Origin: Morella rubra
Lineage: Eukaryota; Streptophyta; Magnoliopsida; Fagales; Myricaceae
Length of the DNA: 64,000 nucleotides
NCBI GenBank assembly: GCA_003952965.2
Contig: CM025854.1
Coordinates: 21,002,111-21,066,110 of the forward strand
Reading direction: 5' to 3'
Within the stretch, counting starts at the first letter, position 1; every line of letters begins with the position of its first letter. The notes under the pieces are model-generated. The model made no database searches. It was not told the origin of the DNA and saw only the letters and a program-made list of their open reading frames with translations. The position numbers and the translations under genes are program-made. Shown one piece after another: positions 1 through 11,900 of the stretch.

Positions 1-1880
1 CCCGGAACCCCTGAACGTATTCACCGCGCTGACTCAGTACGCTTTCGATTCGACTAGGAGTTTGACTCAGTGACTTGGTGGCCCTCGAATTTTGTTCTCC
101 AAGTCGAAGGGGACGATGTCGTCTTGTCGCAGTTGACTCGTTGTCCCCACCCAATGTAGTCGCTAGGTGACTCAGCGAATTGACGGGCTTGTGGTGCTGT
201 CTAAGCAACAGCAGCTGCTGTGCTGGGGACAAACTATTGTCCCGTTTCCTACCGAGTCCACTCGCTTTCCCACCGAGTTCCCCCACATCATTCAGCTGAC
301 TCCGAGTACCTAACCCCTCTTCTGTCTGCAGGAGAGGGGCTTCCGTATTGGCTATCCCACCCAAAGCTGCAGGGGTCTTGGTAGAATCCACAATCTGAGA
401 ACGAAGTTGCAGGGCTGAAATGAGGGATTCAATACGTTTGACTGCATTAGCGAGATCCTCCAAAACATCAATGGCCTCGTCCGGTTTCTTCTCACTTTGA
501 CTGGAGACATCATATCCAACTCCCGCTTCGATATCCCCAGCTGCCAAATGGCTTGACCAACCAACCATGCTTGGACTGCTACGTTGGAGTTCTTCGTCTC
601 TGTTTGGCGGCCTAATTTGATTTTCATCACTCCTCAGTCCAGACTCGATGCGCTTCACTTCTACTTCTGGTGTTCCTTTTGCTTGCTCGTCTTTGGCAGG
701 AATTGTTAATTTTTTCCCGGATGTCTTGGCGTCCTTGGCTGAAGGCTCCATACTATTAAGCTCACAAGCCGGGCACCGTTGCTTTCCGTACTCAGGGGTG
801 TTTGAAGAGACTCTGGCTTTAGAAAGCTCTGAAACTGAGTCCTCAAGTGTTGGCGGCTCGTCTTTCTGCAAAGGACTTGTTCGGCCTTTCGACTCTGCGC
901 TGGATTTGTTACTTCTACTGGGAAAGACTTCTAACACATCTGGCGAAACAGGAGGTTTTAACTTTGGCACAGCCGTAGATGGCATGGTAAGAGACGGGCA
1001 GGGTGCGGAAGAGACGCCTGATTGTGCTGCTATAATCTGTAATGTCAGCATGAGAAGCTAAATCAGATTACAGCCATCAAATAAAACCAATTTCCTTGGC
1101 CTTTTAGGATTCAAGGTCATACTTTTGTTAGTGTTTAGGTCTTTAAACAAAAAAAAGTGACAATCCATCTGCTCTGGAGAACTGCATCCAGATTGAGTAA
1201 CAAAATGTACCTTTGAAGGAGTCTCCAAAACCCTCTCTGAAGCATTGTCGAGCAGATTTTTAAGCAACAGTCGTGCCTTCTCTCCCAACTGTTCCCCAAC
1301 ACAACGATCAAGAATAAAGATCAAATTGGACTCAAAGAGAGCACTGCATGTTTATCAAGGTGCTGAAACGCTACAACAACACGCCCATTCCCAATATAAA
1401 GTAACAAAAAAGAGACGCCTTATAAAATTAGAAAAACGTTATGAGAGGTGTTGGGAATCAGTCAGGATCCAATTCATGAATTTTTTTTTTTCTTCTTTCT
1501 TTTTGCCTATTCGTTTTCTTTGATGGGAAAAAAGGTTGACAGAAAATCTTTGAGCAAAAATTGGATTGAAACAAGTGCAGTGAATGAATAAAGTAGAGAA
1601 TTGCAAAATAAGGAAAGAAGAAAGAAGAAATTTCGTTTTAAACTATTATGAGCAGATGCAAAGAAAAAATGGTATCCAAAAGCAAATTCATAAAATGTCA
1701 GAGAGTAAAGCAACAGACTGTCAAGATCCCACGAAAGGTAAGCCTAAGGAAAAGTGTAGCTCAGTTAAGAGGGCTTACATTTTCTGAGCTATTGGTCGGA
1801 ATGCCATCTCCATCATTTTGTAGCAGCCCATACAATTGTCTGAGAGCAAGAAGATCAGAATGTACTTCCTCAAGTTCCAT
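1..1880 (-). CDS. Unrecognised plant protein, 5' portion (3' end off the window)
   Basis: Hand-built model with three exons: 1779-1880, 1211-1288 and 1-1036, all joined in phase 0 by GT-AG introns. The start is the ATG at 1880, since the same frame has a stop just upstream. The protein opens MELEEVHSDLLALRQLYGLL, then an exon reading LGEKARLLLKNLL, then a long hydrophilic stretch of about 345 codons with no stop, rich in Ser, Pro, Lys and Glu. A short helical segment (DVLEDLANAVKRIESLISAL) lies in its middle. About 405 codons are visible. The first 60 residues look helical and may be a small coiled coil. I do not recognise the family and assign no function. The open frame over more than 1 kb and the clean phases make a real gene likely. 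Confidence 0.7.
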
Positions 1881-4560
1881 CTTTTTTCATTGCTGAGCTG
1901 CAGAAATGTACAAGAATCTTGTTTAGCAAGAATCATAAAAATTTACTTAAAAAGCTTTACAGCTTGGACATGATATAGTTCTTCCATAGCATCAAAGGTA
2001 ACAGTAAAGATATTATCTGATTTTTTCGCGATAATGGCTACACAACTACAATGTCTCTATCATGACATAATTTCATCAATCTTGTGGATAAGAGGCAAAA
2101 GAACAGGCCTGACAACACAAGATGCTCTCTAGCTAAATGATTCACTTGACATTTTGGCATCTCTGATTTTCACCCCCAGTGTTTCTCAAGTATCAAGTAT
2201 TGCTTTTTATCTGGCACACTGACGTGCTGCCGTGAAGTGTGAGAAAAAGAAAAAAGAAAATTGAAGTTTGTCTAGAAAGAAGGTAAACCATCTACCACAA
2301 GCAGAAAGAAATGCTTCCAATATCCTCAAATACTGACATTAGAGAGTCAGGAGTTTCTAGCATATGCTCCATGGTTACATGGTTTGGCGCCAGGTGCCAT
2401 AGATGCCATCCTTAAAACATTAAGAAAATAAGGATGCTATTAAAACATATATCCCTGTATTCGATCTAAAAGGGGTACCAAAATGCTCTACCAAAAAGAA
2501 ACATCAAAGGATTGGAGCACAGAAATCCTTTTTCCCCAATAGACTTCATCAAGACCCGTTTCTTACTGTGGGAACATAGCTTTCCTCACAAGATCCACTC
2601 ACTCTCATTATTGCCTTTTCCTAGCCATTCCTCCTTGCTTAAATAGGGACCACCTCAACTTAACCTATCTTTCATTAGATCCTTCAAAGTACCATCTATC
2701 AGAGGAAGAAACTCTTATGAACCCATCCTGTATATTTATATCCATAAAGAACACGGACTGGGGGCTCAGTGTGAGTCTGTGACACTATATGCGTCTCTAA
2801 AATAGTTGACATTTCAAATGACTACTTCAGGAAAGAAAAAAAAAAACCCAAAACAAGCATCCCTCGAGTACATTGGGAGCTCCAAGAAACAAGACTCATA
2901 AACTCATAGTCGCCACCTACAGAATCGGGAATCCAAGCGATCAGGAAGCAGGATAGAAAGAAGATAGAGAACCTTGTTCCTAAACAAGAACACCAGATAG
3001 AGCCTTAGCATACAATGTAAATTCATGTTACATGTTTATAATAAACTACGAGAATCCCGGAGATACAAGAATGAACTTCTACCACAACTGTGACCATGTC
3101 CGGAAACCCCAGTCCAAATGCCGAAAGATCAATGCCTTAAAAACTGGACATCATAAAACCTTGTTACGCTCCCGCATTTGTGAACCTAACCCACAGATAC
3201 TACGGTCCCCAATCATTGGCAACTGTTTGATGTGAAAAAATGTGGATGAGGATTACTATACTCTCTTGGATGGTAAGAGAGAGAAATTAAAGATAGCAGT
3301 CTACGCCAAAATTTGCAATTGGACACAACCATGTAGAGTTTTTGGGGGTTGGTTACCTAAAGCAATGTCTTTCAAAAACAGAGAGAGCACTCGAGTCTCG
3401 AGTTCGGTGTAAAACTTTGGTCTTTCATAAAGCAAAAACGTAGTAATGCTAGTCATCCACAAAGAAACGTACCAGAGTTTACGATGAAAGCGAAACCTTC
3501 TAGAGTTCGACGTTTTCATTACCAAATATTTGTAATGATGTTGAGAGTCGTAAGGATCTTACCTGAACAAATTTAAAGCGACGTCGACTTTCCAAGCCTC
3601 TACGACACCTTAAACGGATAAATTTCTGCCAAAACCATCGAAATTACATCACACCACTCAAGGAGACCCCGGCCGGAACACCTGAAAATTGCAAAAAAAG
3701 GAAAAATGCTGATATCTTTCCTTCCGACATTTTCTTGGCAACACAACGAGTTGTTTAGAAAGTTCAAAGAAACTCGTACCAAGTGGAATGCAGAAGAGAG
3801 AAAACGAGGAGCATTAAAAGGTTAAAAATCCGATACCCGCGCGATAAATCATCCCAGTTTGAAGGGAGTTCTGAGGAGTAGGGAAGGCCCCGACAACAAG
3901 AGTCTTCCAGACAGTACGGATTTCCCTTCGACTTGTGCAACCTTGATTCTTGACGGTAGAGAGGAAAAAAGAAACACAAAAAGAACAAATATTTTTATCG
4001 ATTTTGTTCTATTTTCGATCAATGTTTGGCGATATCACATTATCTTCTCCTCCGAAAAAACTAACCGAAGTGTCGTTTCATTTGCTCCACCAATGACAAA
4101 GGGCCATATGGAAAACCAACCCACCCACTAACGACTAGCGAAGTTCTAAGGAATGGAAAAATATAAATAATTCAGCCTACTCGGAAGCTCAACATTTTTG
4201 GAGTCTTAGCCCAAGTTAAAAAAAAAATGAGACCTTTAATTTTATAAAATAAAAATTAGTAAATTCAAAATTAAATCATGAATTTTATTCTTGTCTTTTT
4301 AGATGTAAAATTACTAATTAAATTTTTGTATTTAACTGACTTCATCATCCATTGGTGTGCTACTGTACCTTAGAATTTAATTTTTAAAAAACTTCATAAG
4401 TGCTGGATGATAGTGCAAGTTTCTAGGATGTCTAATTTTTTATTTTATGCAAACTAATTTTTAAATATTGCTATTTTCTAAGCCTCTATTAAGTTTTATT
4501 TCTAAAAATTTAGATTTTTTTTTATTCTTAATTTTAATTTTACCATAATATAAGACACTC
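1881..4560. other. No coding gene seen; upstream region of the 1-1880 gene
   Basis: About 2.7 kb with only short open frames and no protein I recognise. Since the neighbouring minus-strand gene has an acceptor-like TTTCTGCAG close before its start codon, part of this stretch may be 5' UTR exon and intron of that gene, with a possible transcribed leader near 3850-4100. This is inference. The right end (about 4200-4560) is very AT-rich. Confidence 0.4.
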
Positions 4561-4654
4561 ATAAGCAGAGGGCATGACTAAGCGAACGGGAACTTGGACC
4601 CATAAGTTTCTGCAGAGCTTGTTACCACAATCAGACCTTTACAGAAGCGGCAGA

Positions 4655-5930
4655 AAGTGTCATAAAAACTTCAATATCACGTTACAGGGGGGAAGTATGT
4701 CCTCTAAGTGGGGCATGACTTCATCCCAAAAATGACTATTACAACAATATCATCCTTCTGTGCATCGAAGTAAGAGGCCTGATGCTGGCCATGAGAACAC
4801 TTTTCTCGGATTTTTTTTTTTTTCACCTTGGACAACCAAGAAAACAAAAAAGAGGATTTGTGTCACAATGACTTCAGCACCTACAGTATATCTATCTGCT
4901 CCAATTATCACATTCACAATGCTTTCCGTGTAGTTTGGACAGAGTTATTCTTCAAGGATGATTGGATGTTAGAATAAAAGCCCTCAGGTTAATTTCATGA
5001 TCCTCAACAGCATAGTCTCAGACCTTAGAGCGCTTTAAGTATACCAACACACCAATGCTTGTTAAAACGACTGCGCTTGTGAAAATCCCAGTACGAAGAG
5101 ACAACCAACTCGATCTCTGGATGGTGGATGTACCTGACTGTGGTCTAGACAGATGGCCCAAGTCGGAAAAGTCCAGATGCAGCCTTAATACCTGAAGGAC
5201 AGGACATGGTCAAAATCTAAAAGATCACCACTAATCTCTTTGTCAAACTTTTTCCCTGTTTAATATGATGTATACTCATTTGGAACAGAGCACAGAAAAT
5301 TGATGGAAGTCACAGTTCTTTCTCCATTTGGAAGTCCAAAAGTTCAAAAGCAAACCAGTACCAAATAAGAAAGCCCAAACAAACCAAACCATCACCTTCC
5401 GTTCCGCTGATCTAGCATGGCTGACAGCAGCAACAAGATCACTATCGGTGGTCAGTAGAACTTTGTCACCATCATCATCTTCATACTAAGCAAAACAGCA
5501 ATATATAATAATGAATGAAAAGAGCTAAAAATTCACCCAGCACAACACAAAGCAGATGGAAGGAGGACGACCTGCATGACAGCTGATACCAGCTCGTCCA
5601 AATTTTCAGTGCCTTAAAGAAAATAACAAGCAAACCAAAATTCTATTTGCATAAATAAGCCTTTACAACTAAGTAACTAGGGCATTTATGTCCAATTCAT
5701 GTCTCAAATGACTTCAATATCACTAGTCAGGGGGAGAAGTATATGCTCTAAGTATGCTGGGCATGACTTCATCTCCCAGACTATCCTAGATGACAACCCT
5801 TCTGATGTTAGAAAGTATATGAGCTGCAATGTTAGCTGGCATCTCTCATGAGAAAGCACTTTTCATCATGGATTCGTTTTTTTTTTTCCATACTTGGACA
5901 TACACAAGAATAACAAAAAAAGTTAATGAC
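4655..5930. repeat. Dispersed repeat pair 4655-4875 and 5705-5930
   Basis: The two segments share a run of matching blocks, such as ACTTCAATATCAC, GGGGGGAAGTATG-like, GGCATGACTTCATC, ATGAGAA and a T-tract followed by ACCTTGGACA or ACTTGGACAT. Similarity is clear but interrupted by small gaps. One lies just 3' of the CBS gene stop codon and the other inside the decayed duplicate, where it replaces sequence found at 6830-7760 in the right copy. It may be an old small transposon or part of an earlier local duplication; I saw no convincing terminal repeats. Confidence 0.6.
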
Positions 5931-8900
5931 ATCACATTGCCACGCCATTTGACTTGACTCATAAAAAGTCGCCTCAACATCATGCATTCTCAGATGATCC
6001 TTAATCGCATTTTGAGACAGCCATTATTGACGAGTCGAATCAGGGGATCAACCAAGATATTCACACGCACACCATCTATTTCATAGACATGACAACCGTA
6101 TCATAAGCTAATCACTGACAAACAGTCTAACAAACACACCAAAATAAGCCTTTTCGTGTCACAAGAAAGGAAGAAAACCTTAAAATGCTTCAGTCCCTTG
6201 TGGGGTTCAAGGCAAAAATCTATCACCACTCAAATCTTTACTAGAGAACGGCCTGTGTTATATGCAGAACAACACAAGCAGCACAGAACATCCATCTGCA
6301 GAACAGATGCATTCAATATAACCAATGGAAGAAAAAGTTCAATATCTTATAATAAGAGATTTAAGCTATCCTCAGCTCACAGATCTGGGTTAAAAAACCA
6401 ATAATCACCTATCTAGCAAACAGGATCACTATCGGTGGTCAGTAGAACTTTGTCACCATCATCATCTTCATACTAAGCAAAACAGCAATATATAATAATG
6501 AATGAAAAGAGCTAAAAATTCACCCAGCACAACACAAAGCAGATCAAAACAAAATATTGGAAGCTCACCAAAAACTGAGGACGACCTCCATCATTATCAC
6601 TACCAATCCTTTGCATGACAGCTGATACCAGCTCGTCCAAATTTTCAGTGCCTTAAAGAAAATAACAAGCAAACCAAAATTCTATTTGCATAAATAAGCA
6701 TATAAAGAGAAAAGGAAGTGGAATTACTAGTTACCTTTTGTGTAACTAAGTAACTAGTTACCTCCAAAATTATGCTTTTATATTAGGAAATGGTATTGCT
6801 ATTTATGTCATATGTTATCAATTCAAAGAAAAGGAACATTATCATCAAATTTTGACACTCTAATGGTCAAATATCTTGAGAAATTTAACAAAGGAAAAAT
6901 GGACAACCGTTTGGGAAGCAAGGAGTAAAACACAGAAAAAGAGAGAGGGATGAAAAACATATCTAGTGAATGTTGGTATGACCGTGCACAAGGACTACTT
7001 TGCCCTCATCAAAGAACTAACACCATGAGAATCATTTTGGAAAATACAAAAAGTATGAATGGTCAAGCACAAAATGTCTCCTTATAATGTATGCTTCAAT
7101 TTTTATGAAAAAGACTCTTATGAATGGTCAAGCACGAAGTGTCTCCTTAAAAATGGATGCTTCATTTTTATGAAAAAGACTCTTATTGGGTGATGGAGGC
7201 ATATAAAAGTAACAGAAAGAAATCCAGATTTTTGGTTCTTCAAAAGATCCTGCCCTTCATCACTCACCACAATTTACTCGATGCACACGACCCTTGAGAT
7301 CCTCAAATTTGAAAGCAAATAAATTTCCAAGACCAAGAGACGGATAGGTAGACTTCCCTTGCTCTAACCCATCATAAGGCATATATGACAATTCGCTGCA
7401 AACAAGATCAAGCAAAATTAGCTACAAAACAAACAAGAAAAACAAATAACAGCATCTCTCAGCAGCAAAAGAGATACCTATGATTCTCATAATCATCAGG
7501 TGGCTCTAAAGCTAGTGCTGAATCCCAGAACTTTTGCATCATGGTGTTTGCCATGTCGTTAACACTTCCAGAGCCACTTTCAGCCTAACCAAGAACACAT
7601 TAGACAAGTAGTAAAACTTTAGCATACTTTAGACAAAATAAAATGAAGACGATACACAAACACGAATAAATTTCAAGTGGCATGCTTATAGCTTTTCTTT
7701 TTAAGGCCAGAAGAACCTTAATGAGTTTAAATTGGGGAAATTTACATCCCTTGTTGACCTAACTTGCCACGCCATTTGACTTGACTTGGTTTTGCATGGA
7801 AAAAGTCGCCTCAACATGTAGCATGCTCATAGCTTTTCTTTTTTAAGGCCAGATGATCCTTAATGAGTTTAAATTGGGGAAATTTGCATCCGTTGCTGAC
7901 CTAACTTGCCATGCTATTTGACTTGAGTCGGTTTTGCGGGCAAAAGGCCACCTCAACATGTACCATTGATATTCAGAAACACGCACACCATCTATTTCAT
8001 AGACATGACAACCGTATCATAAGTAAAATTACTAATCACTGACATTAACAACAGTCTAACAAAATTACACCAAAATAAGCCTTTTCGTTTTAAGCTTTTA
8101 TAGATTCAATATTGAAAGGAAGAAAACCTTAAAATGCTTCAGTCCCTTGTGAACAATGTGTGTTCTAAGCATGCAAGGCAGAATCAGGAATCAAATACTT
8201 TACCATAGAGATTGCGGCCTGTGTTATCTGCAGAACATCTACACAAGCAGCTATACATCCATCTGCAGAACAGATGTCATTCAATATTTACCAATGAAGT
8301 ACAAGTCAAGTAATATCTTATAATAAGAATTTGCTATCCTCAGCTTCAGATCTAGGGTTAAAAAACCAATGCTCACCTCTGTCTAAAACAGGAAGATCTA
8401 GATACTTCCCATCATGCATTCCATGCAGAGCATCAAGAATTGTTGTATCTAACGTTGCACATTCTGGATTTGACGTCATTACCTTGAGAATTATATGAGG
8501 CGCAGAGAAGGAACAAAAGAAAAAAGCAAGCACAACAACAACATCACAAGTGAGATCATGCTAAGCATCAGCAGCTTTTGAAATAATAAAAAAAGGCTAA
8601 CTGTGCCTTAAAAAAGTAAGAAGTAAATAAACTCTAAAAGCTCCTAACTGCACGTTGCAGAAGTGAGAAACAAATAGATAAGAATTTCACAATAAACCTT
8701 TTCCACCAGGGTTACTTCAGGAGAGAGATTTTGTGCCACCACTCGCATAAGCATATCCCTCGAACTGTAATACAATTGCATCACAAAATGAGAATCAAAC
8801 ATAAATCAAATTCAAAGACACATTAAAAGTCACCCAAAAGCTTTGATTCGAGGACCAAGGTACGGCTGCTATGTTTCAACAGGAACAAGTTGTTGGACAT

Positions 8901-11900
8901 GAGAACTACCAAGATTGTAAACACCAAGACATGCTATGTATGTATCTTTTTTGTGATGCAATGATATAAAACATACATATAGAACTACACATTTGCATAT
9001 ATTTGTATCTAAATGCAAATTTTGCGTCTGAAGACAGAACTACAGACAAGACATCTCACACCAAAATATTCCAAAATCTCAACATAAGACAAAAACTACT
9101 AAGGAAGGAGTGATACGTAAGTATTCCATGCATCTTGTTGCCCGTCATAACAGCCACCGAATTTACCCGCAACTCCCGCATCTTTTTGGCAGCAACATAC
9201 ACAGGATCTGATGGTGATACAATTGCAACCCTGAAAACATGTAAAGCTAAAACAATGGTAAAACTGCAACATACATACAAACGCTTTTCCCAGGTCAACA
9301 GAAAAGCAAGTAAAGTGTAAGAAAGTACTTCGTAGTTTCAGGAATGATAGTTGACAAGGAAGGCTTGAACATCCGCTCCCTCAATGTCTCTATAAAAGCA
9401 TATGGAGCTGATACAGATGACGAACAGAAAAGTTAGATTCAATCATGCTTATAATCCATGGAGCCAAGTAGAAGTATATGTTGCAGTCTCCTAAACGTTA
9501 AAGTTAATAACAGAAACCCATGCTTTGCCAATAATCTTTTGGAGAGGTTCATTGCTTCGAAATTCATATGAATTTCGGGTTTCAGTGGGTACCTCTGAGG
9601 ACCGCATCTTCAATTAGGACTCGAAGGACCCGTGGTATTGGCTATATAACAAATCACAGGTCCAGTCATCCTAATCAAACAAGGAATCCTCTCAAGAAAA
9701 ATTCCTTCTACTGAATAATATTTGAAAGTGTTTCCCCACTACCCCCTGATACGTGAGATATTGTTAGGCATAATCCCAAGATCTCTATCACGTGATAACT
9801 TGGATAGATTATTTCCAGCAGTAACCTTTGTGGTCATCCAGAGACAAACTATGCGGATTGGCTTCTTCTTAAAATATTTTATGATAATGGAAATTTTTCT
9901 GTAGCATTTTGTTTGAAGAAAGCTCCCAAATGGTATTTCAACAGGACAGAGGTCTACATGTAGTAGGGTATGCCCACCTTCTCCTAAATCAATGTGAAAA
10001 AAATGATCACACTCTCGATATTATGTGATTAAAATAATTAGAGTTCCGTATACTATCTTTCATTATCTAGTGATAATTTGGCTGACTGGCTACAAATAAT
10101 GAAAGCTAAAAATTAAAGCTTCCAAAGAGTTTGCTGTTAACTCTTAAACATATAAAACTACAAAATCAGGTGATTTCCAATAATACAGTCTGATTACCTG
10201 AAAATTCACAAGGAACTTTTCCAAAAAATTTGTTTTTCAGGTGTTAGAACTTAATGATGAGGGTTGCACACCCATTTCTAATATGAGAAACCCTACAAAT
10301 CTCGGAGGTTATTCGGCAAGGACCCACTTAAGAGAGGGAAATAAAATAGAACAACTTTTGAGGATTTCATATCCCTGCATAAAAGCTTGCATCCTATTTA
10401 AGTGGGTCTTGGAAGTGTGCTTGGAAACACTCCACCGTCCATCAATTTTGCACATAAAAATGGTATTTCTCACACAACCTACACAGTTGTGCTCGGCAGC
10501 CTGAGGCTTTACCAGTGCACAAGACGCATCCCTTTTCAAGGTCCATACATATGAGACACAACTTGTATAAAACAGGCCTCAATTGTGAAGCACCTCGATT
10601 TCAAAAAGCAGGCCTCAATTGTGAATCATCTCGATTTCAAAGCCAAGTGATTATACAACCTCATGCAATTATGGTTTCTCCAGTACATAATCTAAAAATT
10701 AAATGTTGACAAAACATACAGAACATAAGGAATATGGATTCGTCCAGTTTTGTTAACTCGTTTGTTTATATTAACCTTCCAATGTGGAAAAGATAAAAGG
10801 GCCAAAACTTCAAAGGAATATCCAAATTAAGCCTGAATTTATTTCTATAACATGTGGCATGTTCTCAAACCACCATAGCAGTTGCATGTGTTTAATACAT
10901 TAATGCAGAAGGAATAAGCATCTATATTAGTCAATTAGACTTATCAACTAACCAGAAAAATCGCTTCCCCACTGGCGTTCCACCCCTTCAACTGCAGCAG
11001 CAATTGCACTACCCTGTTGAGCAGCCTTCTCCATTCTAGATATAGCATCATAAAGACACTTTGTAATATCAAGCAAGGCAATAACTTCTCCATTTTCTAC
11101 AACAGGTAGATGCCTGAATTTGCCTGTAAATCAAAAGGGATTTTACAAATAAGTGGCTCATCCAAATATTATTAACAAAGATATGACTGACAGACCTATC
11201 AAATTGATGTTGACCAAAGGGGGAAGTACAGAGAGAAACTGGTAAGCTGAAGTACTTGACATTAAAAATTTCCAGCTAAAATCATGTCCATAGCCATTGA
11301 GGAGACGAGAAACAAAAGAATAGAAAAATGGTATAGTGTTGCAATTAAAATGCTTAAATGATAAACTGATAACATAAAAAGGTAGAATCAGATTGTGCTT
11401 ATAAGCACATCAATGTTGCAGAAGTAGGCCATCCAAATGGCAACATCGAGTTGCATTCATCTATAGTGCATCAACACTGAGGCTTCTAATCAAAATACCA
11501 GAGACATCTTCACACATTATATACTGCAAAATCAAATGGAACATAAGATAGAGGTGTGTAGAAAAGAAGCCTCACTGAAAGAGCACCAATAGAGAGGGAG
11601 AGAGAACAGCCATAGATTTCTTATAAAGCTGCACCGTAACCTTGAAACCATGACAGCCAATGTCCTACTATCTCAGCTAAAATTCCATTGCCAAAAGAAG
11701 ATCACATAGATCATCTTGGGGTCAAAGACTAGCAATAAGAAACACCTATACTCGCAAGTGAACCAAATCATGTGGTATGTTCTATCAATCTAGGCAGTTT
11801 ACTCATCACTAAGTTCCAAAACCCATGGAGACTGCAAATATCCTGAGAATCCCTTCTAGTAAAAAGTTGTGCATCAATAATTAATTCCAGTGGAGAGTAA

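Larger units (their letters stand above)
6424..8390 (-). repeat. Right copy of the intragenic tandem duplication
   Basis: Carries the working exons 12, 11, 10, 9 and the 3' part of exon 8. At its left border it holds a broken exon 13 copy (about 6421-6475), which reads VLLTTDSDP and then leaves the frame. The border joins the exon 8 edge (AAACAGG) directly to exon 13 sequence (ATCACTATCGG), with a few shared bases at the junction. It is about twice as long as the left copy because the latter has shrunk. Confidence 0.78.

Noticed and set aside
352-1061. Open frames on both strands here (92 codons minus, 137 codons plus)
   Set aside because: Both are shadows of the long minus-strand exon 1-1036, which is open through the whole interval in another frame.
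3032-4131. Several 60-90 codon frames on both strands
   Set aside because: No family likeness, overlapping on both strands, and no splice context; treated as spacer or untranslated leader.
6156-6404. 82-codon plus-strand frame
   Set aside because: Lies antisense within the decayed duplicate of the CBS gene; it arises from intron and exon 9 debris.
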